NCBI RefSeq assembly: GCF_000013665.1
Contig: NC_007912.1
Span: forward strand, 1,054,001 to 1,118,000
Length of the DNA stretch: 64,000 bases
Direction: 5' to 3'
Source of the DNA: Saccharophagus degradans 2-40
GTDB lineage: Bacteria > Pseudomonadota > Gammaproteobacteria > Pseudomonadales > Cellvibrionaceae
The translations under genes and the position numbers were made by a program. Positions 55,708 through 64,000 of this stretch are shown piece after piece. Under the pieces are notes generated by a model. It was not told the DNA's origin. It ran no database searches and saw nothing but the letters and a program-made list of their open reading frames with translations. The first letter of the stretch is position 1. Every line of letters starts with the position of its first letter.

Positions 55708-55734
55708 GAAAAAGGCGCCATTTGGCGCTTTTTT
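55708..55734 (+). terminator. Intrinsic terminator of lpxC
   Basis: AAAAAGGCGCCA then TT then TGGCGCTTTTTT, a stem with one mismatch and a T6 tail, about 20 nt after lpxC. Confidence 0.85.
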
Positions 55735-55851
55735 ACGTTTTATAAGCTCAAAATTTGGTCTGGCCTGGAGTTGAAAAACGTAAAGCTGGCACACATTTAC
55801 GGCCATAACCTCAACGAAAGTTGAAATGCTGTGGTTAAATGTGCCATAGTC

Positions 55852-55881
55852 TTGACCCGTGTGATTTAAGTCTCATATAAA
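55852..55881 (+). promoter_or_regulatory. Sigma-70-type promoter upstream of the M23 gene
   Basis: TTGACC (55852-55857), 18-bp spacer, TATAAA (55876-55881). An imperfect inverted repeat (GGCACACATTTA near 55788 and TAAATGTGCC ending near 55845) lies just upstream. These and the lpxC terminator are what the 357-bp gap 55691-56047 contains. Confidence 0.55.
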
Positions 55882-56047
55882 TCTTGCAGCTAGTGCGAGA
55901 TTGAACAATTATTATACTAACGGTTTGTTGTGAGCGGCCCTGTTTTATTCGGTTTTGTAACTATTTTCATGGTTTGAGCAAGAATAATAATGCGCTGAGC
56001 GTCAATAGGCTCCCTTTTACTCACTAAGTGCACATGCGATTCGATCA

Positions 56048-56980
56048 ATGAAAATTATCGTCGTAAGTAAACGTCACGGAAACACTCGCAGCTTTACGCT
56101 GGGAGCGTGGAAGCGTGCGCTTATCTCAGCCTGTATATTGGGGCTGCCGGTGGGTATAACGCTAGGCGCCTTGAAGTACTTTGACACCGAGTCCGACTCC
56201 GAATTTCTCAACCCAGGATCTCGTCAAGCATGGGTAGCCGCGCTAAACGAGCAAGCTCAGCAAGTAGAGCAAGCGCGACTGCAAACAGAGCAAAAACTCG
56301 CGGCATTAACCATGCGAGTGGCCGAACTGCAGGCTAGGCTGGTTAGGATTGATGCACTGGGTGAGCGACTAACCGGTATGGCTCACCTCGATAACGGTGA
56401 GTTCGATTTTAGTCAGATGCCAGCTCTAGGTGGCCCCGAGCAGGCAATAGAAGAAGAACACGTTACCGCCCCCGATTTTCAAGCTACCCTCGATCAGCTT
56501 GCCTCTCAAATAGAAGACCGCCAACAGCAGCTTAATACCCTCGAAGCACTGCTTGCCAACCGCAAGTTACAAGATGAAGTGTTTTTGGCTGGGCGCCCTA
56601 TTAATAAAGGGTGGATGTCCTCCCGTTTTGGCCGCCGCACAGACCCGTTTACAGGGCGTGTAGCATGGCATGAAGGTGTCGATTTTGCGGGTAAAGAAGG
56701 CAGCGATATTGTCGCGGTGGCTTCTGGGGTAGTTACTTGGTCTAGCGAGCGCAGCGGTTACGGTAACTTGGTAGAAATTAACCATGGTAACGGCTATAAA
56801 ACCCGTTACGGCCACTGCAAAGAAAATCTTGTTAAAGTGGGCGATGTTGTTAAGAAAGGCCAAGTTATAGCTTTAATGGGTTCAAGTGGCCGTTCAACAG
56901 GCCCCCATGTACATTTCGAAGTCTACAAGCACGGTCGCGCAGTCGACCCATCTACTTATATTCATCGGGCAAGTCGTTAA
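56048..56980 (+). CDS. M23-family murein hydrolase/regulator, membrane-anchored
   Basis: 310 aa: an N-terminal membrane helix (about 26-46), a coiled coil (about 70-112 and 150-185), and a C-terminal LytM/peptidase M23 domain (about 195-305). Zinc ligands HEGVDFAG and HVHFEVYKHG are both present, so it is likely an active DD- or DL-endopeptidase rather than an EnvC-type degenerate activator. It sits between lpxC and secA, a conserved place in Pseudomonas relatives. Substrate not determined. Confidence 0.9.
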   Translation: MKIIVVSKRHGNTRSFTLGAWKRALISACILGLPVGITLGALKYFDTESDSEFLNPGSRQAWVAALNEQAQQVEQARLQTEQKLAALTMRVAELQARLVRIDALGERLTGMAHLDNGEFDFSQMPALGGPEQAIEEEHVTAPDFQATLDQLASQIEDRQQQLNTLEALLANRKLQDEVFLAGRPINKGWMSSRFGRRTDPFTGRVAWHEGVDFAGKEGSDIVAVASGVVTWSSERSGYGNLVEINHGNGYKTRYGHCKENLVKVGDVVKKGQVIALMGSSGRSTGPHVHFEVYKHGRAVDPSTYIHRASR

Positions 56981-57092
56981 CTACGCCGCCATTTCACACC
57001 TTTTTCACACTTTCCTCATCAAATTGCTATAAAATCTCGCGTTTTTGGGAGTGCTTTCTGGCGCGGGGCCCTCATTTTGGATTGGTATAACT

Positions 57093-59846
57093 ATGTTTGG
57101 CAAAATATTACGCAGCATCTTTGGCTCTAAAAACGATCGTGAATTAAAGCGAATGGGCAAGCAGGTAAAACTCATTAATGAGTTAGAGTCTACTTTCGTG
57201 AAGCTAACGGATGAAGAGCTAAAAGCTAAAACGGCTGAGTTTAAAAAACGACATCAAGATGGCGAAAGCTTAAATGCGCTGCTGCCCGAAGCTTTTGCCG
57301 CTGCTAGAGAAGCGAGTAAGCGCGTTATGGGTATGCGCCATTTTGATGTACAGCTTATTGGTGGTATGACGCTGCACGAGGGCTGCATAGCTGAGATGCG
57401 CACTGGTGAGGGTAAAACCCTTATGGCGACACTCGCAGCCTACTTAAACGCAATTTCGGGCAAGGGTGTGCATATTGTTACTGTGAACGACTACCTTGCT
57501 CGCCGCGACGCTAATTGGATGACACCACTATACGCCGCGCTAGGGCTGACTACTGGGTCTGTGTATTCAATGCAGCCACAGCAGGAGAAGCGTGAAGCAT
57601 ACGCAGCCGACATTACTTACGGCACTAACAACGAGTTCGGTTTTGATTATTTGCGCGACAATATGGCGTTGCGTAAAGAAGATCGCATGCAGCGCCCATT
57701 AAACTTTGCCATTGTGGATGAGGTGGATTCGATCCTTATCGATGAGGCTCGTACTCCATTGATTATTTCTGGGGCAGCAGAAGATAGCTCTGAGCTGTAC
57801 CGCGCCATAAATAAGTTTATCCCTTCGCTGAAGCGCCAAGAAATTGTTGAAAAAGGCGAAGAGCCCAGTGAATTAGGCCATTACACCCTAGACGAGAAAA
57901 CGCGTCAGGTAGAGCTTACCGAAATGGGCCATGAGGTTATCGAGGATACACTTACTAAAGCGGGCCTGCTGAAAGAAGATGATAGCTTGTACGCCGCTGG
58001 CAATTTAGGTTTATTGCATCACGTGTACGCCGCACTAAAAGCGCATGTGCTTTTCCATCGCAATGTTGAATATATTATTCAAAACGATCAGGTCGTGCTT
58101 ATCGATGAGCATACGGGTCGTACTATGGCGGGGCGGAGGTTGTCTGAAGGTTTGCACCAAGCTTTGGAAGCCAAAGAAGGCCTGCAAATTCAGGCAGAGA
58201 GCCAAACGCTTGCTTCTACAACTTTCCAGAACTATTTTCGTATTTATCCCAAGCTCTCTGGTATGACCGGTACAGCGGATACTGAAGCGTTTGAGTTCCG
58301 TCATATTTACGGTTTAAATGTTGTGGTAATCCCAACCAATAAACCTATTCAGCGTACAGACTTGAACGACCTTGTATTCTTGTCGGTGGAAGAAAAGTAC
58401 GAAGCGATTGTGCGCGATGTTAATGAGTACCGCGCTAAAGGTGTACCGGTATTGGTGGGTACGGCGTCGGTTGAAACATCCGAGGCGATGTCTGAGCGTT
58501 TAAAAAAGGCGGATATCCCCCACGAAGTACTTAACGCAAAACAGCATGAGCGCGAAGCTGAAATTATTGCCAATGCGGGCCGTCCAGGTAATGTGACCAT
58601 CGCAACCAACATGGCTGGCCGTGGCACCGATATTGTATTGGGTGGTAACCTTGAGGCTGAACTGGCTAAATTGGAAAACCCAACAGAAGAGCAAATTGCC
58701 AAGGTGAAGAGCGAGTGGCAAACCCGTCACGACCAAGTCGTTGCCGCGGGTGGTTTGCATATTATTGGAACCGAACGCCACGAATCTCGCCGCATTGATA
58801 ACCAGTTACGCGGTCGTGCAGGGCGTCAGGGCGACCCTGGTTTGTCTCGCTTCTACCTATCTTTAGAAGACAACTTGATGCGTATATTCGCGTCGGATCG
58901 CATGCGCAGCTTTATGCAATCTATCGGTATGGAGAAAGGCGAAGCGATTGAGCACCGCATGGTGACTAACGCCATCGAAAAAGCTCAGCGCAAAGTGGAA
59001 GGGCGGAACTTCGACTACCGTAAGCAAATATTGGAATACGATGATGTTGCTAACGATCAGCGCCGTGTAATTTACTCGCAGCGTAATGAATTGTTAGATG
59101 CCGACGAAATCCACGACGCTATTGATGGTATTCGTCAAGATGTTATAGCTGATGTGATTGCAGGCTTCATTCCACCACAAAGTGTAGAAGAGCAATGGGA
59201 TGTGGCGGGGCTGGAGCAAAGCTTAGCCAACGAATACGGAGTGCAACTGCCTATTCAAAAATGGTTGGATGATGACGATAAGCTAAATGAAGAGAGCTTG
59301 CGCGATAAGATTACCCAAGCAATGGATGATGCTTACAATGTTAAGCGCGAGCAGTTGGGCAACTCCGTTGTCATGCTAGAAAAACAATTGATGCTGCATG
59401 TATTGGATCAGTTGTGGAAAGAGCACCTACAAAACATGGATCACTTGCGTCAAGGTATTGGGTTACGTGCGTACGCACAGAAAAACCCCAAGCAAGAATA
59501 CAAGCGCGAATCGTTTGAAATGTTCCAGACCTTGCTAGAGAGCTTAAAGCACGACGTTATTCGCCTGTTGTTCCGCGTGCAGCCCATGACCGAAGAACAA
59601 ATGAATGAAATGGAAAAGCGCAGGCAAGAAGAGGCCGAGCGTCAGCGTCAAAGAATGCAGCTTCGTCACGCAGAAGCGCCTTCGCAGTTAGCGGCGCCAG
59701 CCACCCCAGCCACACCAGAAGAGCTAAGCGAACTCAAGCCAGAGCGCCCCTATGTGCGCGGCGGCTCTAAAGTTGGCCGTAACGACCCGTGCCCATGTGG
59801 TTCGGGCCAAAAATATAAATCTTGCCACGGCAAGTTGACGGGCTAA
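57093..59846 (+). CDS. secA: Preprotein translocase ATPase SecA
   Basis: Motor for Sec-dependent export. 917 aa from ATG 57093, the start that gives the canonical [19 protein letters not shown]; an in-frame start at 57045 would add 16 residues. Walker A is MRTGEGKTL and Walker B is [17 protein letters not shown]. Also seen: [26 protein letters not shown], and the C-terminal zinc motif [14 protein letters not shown] that binds SecB. No SecM-like arrest gene is upstream. Confidence 0.99.
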   Translation: MFGKILRSIFGSKNDRELKRMGKQVKLINELESTFVKLTDEELKAKTAEFKKRHQDGESLNALLPEAFAAAREASKRVMGMRHFDVQLIGGMTLHEGCIAEMRTGEGKTLMATLAAYLNAISGKGVHIVTVNDYLARRDANWMTPLYAALGLTTGSVYSMQPQQEKREAYAADITYGTNNEFGFDYLRDNMALRKEDRMQRPLNFAIVDEVDSILIDEARTPLIISGAAEDSSELYRAINKFIPSLKRQEIVEKGEEPSELGHYTLDEKTRQVELTEMGHEVIEDTLTKAGLLKEDDSLYAAGNLGLLHHVYAALKAHVLFHRNVEYIIQNDQVVLIDEHTGRTMAGRRLSEGLHQALEAKEGLQIQAESQTLASTTFQNYFRIYPKLSGMTGTADTEAFEFRHIYGLNVVVIPTNKPIQRTDLNDLVFLSVEEKYEAIVRDVNEYRAKGVPVLVGTASVETSEAMSERLKKADIPHEVLNAKQHEREAEIIANAGRPGNVTIATNMAGRGTDIVLGGNLEAELAKLENPTEEQIAKVKSEWQTRHDQVVAAGGLHIIGTERHESRRIDNQLRGRAGRQGDPGLSRFYLSLEDNLMRIFASDRMRSFMQSIGMEKGEAIEHRMVTNAIEKAQRKVEGRNFDYRKQILEYDDVANDQRRVIYSQRNELLDADEIHDAIDGIRQDVIADVIAGFIPPQSVEEQWDVAGLEQSLANEYGVQLPIQKWLDDDDKLNEESLRDKITQAMDDAYNVKREQLGNSVVMLEKQLMLHVLDQLWKEHLQNMDHLRQGIGLRAYAQKNPKQEYKRESFEMFQTLLESLKHDVIRLLFRVQPMTEEQMNEMEKRRQEEAERQRQRMQLRHAEAPSQLAAPATPATPEELSELKPERPYVRGGSKVGRNDPCPCGSGQKYKSCHGKLTG

Positions 59847-59873
59847 GCGCCCACTTTGTAGCGGAGTAGTTAA

Positions 59874-61094
59874 ATGGCTGTTGGTCCAGATATTTGGCCG
59901 GAAATGCACATTATTGATGGTGTGCGTATTGGCGTTGCCCAAGGCGGTATTAAGCGTGCTGGTCGCGATGATGTTACTTTGTTTGAAATTTGCGAAGGCG
60001 CGCGCGTAGCTGGGGTTTTTACGCAAAATGCGTTTTGTGCCGAGCCGGTAAAAATTGCCAAGCAGCATTTGGCAAAACAAAATGTACGCTACTTATTAAT
60101 TAATTCCGGTAATGCCAATGCCTGTACGGGCAAACTAGGTAATGCTGCTGCAATGAAAACTTGCAACGCCCTAGCGGGGCTTACCCAGGTAGATGCCAGT
60201 TCTGTTATTCCTTTTTCTACAGGTGTAATTGGCGAGCTATTGCCAGCAGATAAAATTATTAACGTGTTGCCGCAAGCCATAGAGTCTTTAGATGCCGACA
60301 ACTGGACGCGTGCCGGTCGCTCTATAATGACAACCGATACTCGCCCTAAAGGCGCTTCGTGTGAAGTTAACCTTGGCGATAAGGTCGTTAAAATTACCGG
60401 TATTTCCAAGGGTGCCGGTATGATCAACCCCAATATGGCGACCATGCTGGCTTATATTGCAACAGATGCTGATGTAGATCAGGCATTGTTAAACAAGCTT
60501 GCAAAGCGCGCGGCTAATTTATCTTTTAATCGCATAACCATTGATGGCGACACCTCCACTAACGACGCATGTATGGTGATAGCAACGGGCAAAGCAGGTA
60601 ATGCAACGCTTGTGGATGAGGCTTCACCAGAGGCAGAAACGTTTGCTTTTGCTCTTATCGATGTATATCAGCAGTTAGCCCAGCAAATTGTTCGCGATGG
60701 CGAGGGGGCGACTAAGTTTATTTCTGTGCATGTGCGCGGCGGTGCTACACATCAAGAGTGTGTAGATGTTGCTTATGCAATTGCTCATTCACCACTCATT
60801 AAAACGGCTATGTTTGCTTCCGACCCAAACTGGGGGCGCATTATTTGTGCAATAGGTTACGCCGGTGTGCCTAACCTCGACGTAGATGGTGTAAAAGTTT
60901 GGTTAGACGAAACGCTTATTGTGGAAGATGGTGGTCGTGCGGCTTCTTATACTGAAGAGCAAGGCCAAGCCGTAGTCAGCAAGGCTGAGTTTGCTATTAA
61001 TGTGGATTTAGGGCGTGGCGATTTTGAAGACGTTATTTGGACATCTGACTTATCTCATGAATATATCCGAATAAATGCCGAATACCGAAGCTAA
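59874..61094 (+). CDS. argJ: Glutamate N-acetyltransferase / amino-acid acetyltransferase
   Basis: Recycles the acetyl group of N-acetylornithine to glutamate in arginine synthesis. 406 aa, an autoprocessed precursor: the cleavage site with nucleophile Thr is in GMINPNMATMLAYIATDA. Other blocks: INSGNANACTG, TTDTRPKGASCEV, RITIDGDTSTNDACMVIATG, and DPNWGRIICAIGYAG. It overlaps the next gene by 20 bp. The bifunctional (N-acetylglutamate synthase) activity cannot be decided from sequence. Confidence 0.97.
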   Translation: MAVGPDIWPEMHIIDGVRIGVAQGGIKRAGRDDVTLFEICEGARVAGVFTQNAFCAEPVKIAKQHLAKQNVRYLLINSGNANACTGKLGNAAAMKTCNALAGLTQVDASSVIPFSTGVIGELLPADKIINVLPQAIESLDADNWTRAGRSIMTTDTRPKGASCEVNLGDKVVKITGISKGAGMINPNMATMLAYIATDADVDQALLNKLAKRAANLSFNRITIDGDTSTNDACMVIATGKAGNATLVDEASPEAETFAFALIDVYQQLAQQIVRDGEGATKFISVHVRGGATHQECVDVAYAIAHSPLIKTAMFASDPNWGRIICAIGYAGVPNLDVDGVKVWLDETLIVEDGGRAASYTEEQGQAVVSKAEFAINVDLGRGDFEDVIWTSDLSHEYIRINAEYRS

Positions 61095-62064
61095 CCTCGT
61101 TCATGTTGCCGTGGGTGTCATAAAAGATGCTAGCGACAACATTTTGATTGCCAAGCGCCCCGAGCATGTTCATATGGGCGGACGTTGGGAATTCCCTGGC
61201 GGCAAAGTAGAGCGTAATGAATCTGTAGCTGCCGCGCTTGCTCGCGAGCTACATGAAGAGCTGGGTATTGATATAACCGGCGACTCGCGTATTACCCCTC
61301 TTATCACTATTCGTCACCAATATGCTGATAAAACCGTATTACTCGATGTACGCATAGTAGAGCAATTTGGTGGTGAGCCAACAGGTAAAGAGGGGCAGCC
61401 ATTGCGCTGGGTTCCTGTTGCTAGCTTGCAAGACTATACCTTCCCTGATGCTAATTACCCCATTATTAGCGCGCTCCAGTTGCCTCGTATACTCCCCATT
61501 TCGCCAGCCTTTTTAAGCCTTGCCGATTGCGACGCTCTGAGTGAGTTTTATGTGCAACAGCGATATACGCTCTGGCATATGCGTTCGCCCAATTGTGAGC
61601 GTGAAGTTTTTATCAAAGCGATAAATCGCGCAGTTGAAAGTGTCGGCGTTGAAGTAGGTATTACGGTTAATGCCTCTGTGGCAGAGTACGAGCGAGTTAA
61701 CGCCTTGCATTTACATTTAAACTCGGCGCAGCTTTTGTCATTAAAGGCGAGGCCGCAGCTTCGTTCGGGTGGCTTACTTAGCGCTTCGTGCCATAACCTT
61801 GAAGAATTGAACGCCGCTCACAAGCTTGGAGTGGAATACGTGCTCTTTTCGCCCGTGAATGCTACAGCTTCGCATCCTAGTGCAAATGCTGCAGGGTGGA
61901 GTGCTCTGCAAGCGTTTTGCGCTGCTGCGCGCGTACCGGTTTATGCGTTGGGTGGAGTGGGGGAGTGTGATGTAGGTAAGGCGATCGCTTGTGGCGCTCA
62001 GGGCGTCGCGGGTATATCCGCTTTTAGCCCTTTAGCAAATATTGGTATTGGGCAGGGAGTCTAA
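61075..62064 (+). CDS. mutT: Nudix hydrolase (MutT-like) fused to a ThiE-like domain
   Basis: 329 aa. N-terminal Nudix domain (about 8-130) with the full box GGKVERNESVAAALARELHEELGI (42-65), split here as G42, E48, R57-E58, E61-E62, G64; such proteins remove oxidised dGTP. The C-terminal half (about 150-325) is a TIM-barrel ThiE-like domain whose DGVHLGQ motif has become ALHLHL, so synthase activity is unlikely. The fusion occurs in Pseudomonas relatives. It overlaps argJ by 20 bp and converges on yacG with a 4-bp overlap. Confidence 0.92.
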   Translation: MPNTEANLVHVAVGVIKDASDNILIAKRPEHVHMGGRWEFPGGKVERNESVAAALARELHEELGIDITGDSRITPLITIRHQYADKTVLLDVRIVEQFGGEPTGKEGQPLRWVPVASLQDYTFPDANYPIISALQLPRILPISPAFLSLADCDALSEFYVQQRYTLWHMRSPNCEREVFIKAINRAVESVGVEVGITVNASVAEYERVNALHLHLNSAQLLSLKARPQLRSGGLLSASCHNLEELNAAHKLGVEYVLFSPVNATASHPSANAAGWSALQAFCAAARVPVYALGGVGECDVGKAIACGAQGVAGISAFSPLANIGIGQGV

Positions 62065-62273
62065 TCTCGCTCAAACTCCGACGACCAACAATCGTCGATA
62101 TCTTCGTCTTCTGTAAGCTCTTGCCCTTTAATGGCGTGCCTTTCTTCTGCCCAATCACCAAAATCTATCATTTGGCAGCGCTTGCTGCAGAACGGTCGGT
62201 TGGGAAAGTCGGTGGTCATAAGCACCTGTTTTTTACAGGTTGGGCAGGCTACTGCTAGTGTTTTTACATTCAT
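62061..62273 (-). CDS. yacG: DNA gyrase inhibitor YacG
   Basis: 70-aa zinc protein that inhibits gyrase. The start is ATG 62273, giving MNVKTLAVACPTCKK; longer frames run into coaE. Four zinc Cys: CPTC and, later, CSKRC. Also the typical FCSKRCQMIDFGDWAEE and an acidic tail. It is 4 bp after coaE, the usual coaE-yacG pairing, and its end overlaps the mutT end. Confidence 0.95.
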   Translation of the reverse strand: MNVKTLAVACPTCKKQVLMTTDFPNRPFCSKRCQMIDFGDWAEERHAIKGQELTEDEDIDDCWSSEFERD

Positions 62274-62277
62274 TTTT

Positions 62278-63785
<1,508 letters not shown>

Positions 63786-63787
63786 GC

Positions 63788-64000
63788 TTAAATTGCCTGC
63801 CCCATCATGAAGATAGGCAGGTACATCGCGATCATCATGCCGCCAACAAGTATTCCTAATACAGACATAATTAAAGGCTCTAATAACGCTGTAAGGTTAT
63901 CGACAGAGTTGTCTACCGCTTCTTCATAGTAGCTGGCGACCTTGTCTAGCATTGTATCGAGCGCGCCCGACTCTTCGCCGATAGCCGTCATTTGTATGAG
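63788..64000 (-). CDS. pilC: Type IV pilus inner-membrane protein PilC (C-terminal fragment)
   Basis: Only the last about 70 residues are inside the window; the gene continues past base 64000. They match the PilC/GspF end: [37 protein letters not shown], and a final membrane helix before [11 protein letters not shown]. It lies directly upstream of pilD, as in Pseudomonas. Confidence 0.93.
   Translation of the reverse strand, partial: LIQMTAIGEESGALDTMLDKVASYYEEAVDNSVDNLTALLEPLIMSVLGILVGGMMIAMYLPIFMMGQAI

Noticed and set aside
56048-56980. SecM-like secretion monitor upstream of secA
   Set aside because: The gene there is a zinc-liganded M23 peptidase; no arrest motif is visible.

Overview
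The window reads as chromosomal core DNA of a marine-type gammaproteobacterium. The best fit is the Cellvibrionaceae (Saccharophagus, Teredinibacter, Cellvibrio relatives). This is inferred from the Pseudomonas-like gene orders (aroQ-accB-accC-prmA-dusB; thiD-thiE-hemL; argC-DUF6776-bactofilin-erpA; rnpB-mraZ-dcw-lpxC-M23-secA-argJ-mutT-yacG-coaE-pilD-pilC), from two exported carbohydrate-active enzymes, and from the protein sequences. No transposase, integrase, prophage, CRISPR array, tRNA or rRNA gene was seen.

Layout. 1-7.7 kb (minus strand): dusB (cut by the window edge), a zinc-ribbon/DUF3426 membrane protein, prmA, accC, accB, aroQ and dsbD. 8-12.4 kb (plus): a lipoprotein, a LapD-like degenerate GGDEF/EAL receptor, a PCu(A)C copper-chaperone lipoprotein and a DUF2333 protein. 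12.4-16.4 kb: a PfkB-family kinase (minus) and a coupled DUF1631-PilZ pair (plus). 16.6-23.8 kb (plus): a GH43 lipoprotein, an ECF sigma factor overlapping a membrane VWA protein, a 7-bp tandem array, then mrcB (PBP1b) coupled to a small TPR lipoprotein resembling LpoP. 23.8-30.9 kb: thiD-thiE-hemL (minus), katA (plus), a palindromic element, then a ClC protein and hemJ (minus). 31-36.6 kb (plus): argC, DUF6776, bactofilin, erpA, an exported DsrE-like protein and an MGH1-like glycosidase.

36.7-62 kb (plus): RNase P RNA, then a complete division and cell-wall cluster (mraZ, rsmH, ftsL, ftsI, murE, murF, mraY, murD, ftsW, murG, murC, ddlB, ftsQ, ftsA, ftsZ), followed by lpxC, an M23 peptidase, secA, argJ and a Nudix/ThiE-like fusion. 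62-64 kb (minus): pilC (partial), pilD, coaE and yacG. Most neighbours in the cluster overlap by 1-8 bp, so translational coupling is likely. The mra promoter and a 10-bp-phased MraZ-type operator array are visible just upstream of mraZ.

The least ordinary features are: the VWA protein in anti-sigma position that carries a stretch resembling the TonB box and start of the plug domain of TonB-dependent receptors; the 18-copy heptanucleotide array abutting a -10-like TATAAC in front of mrcB; the nested palindrome after katA; the MraZ operator array; and the degenerate ThiE-like half of the MutT protein alongside a separate, intact ThiE. All functional statements rest on motif recognition by eye; no searches were run.
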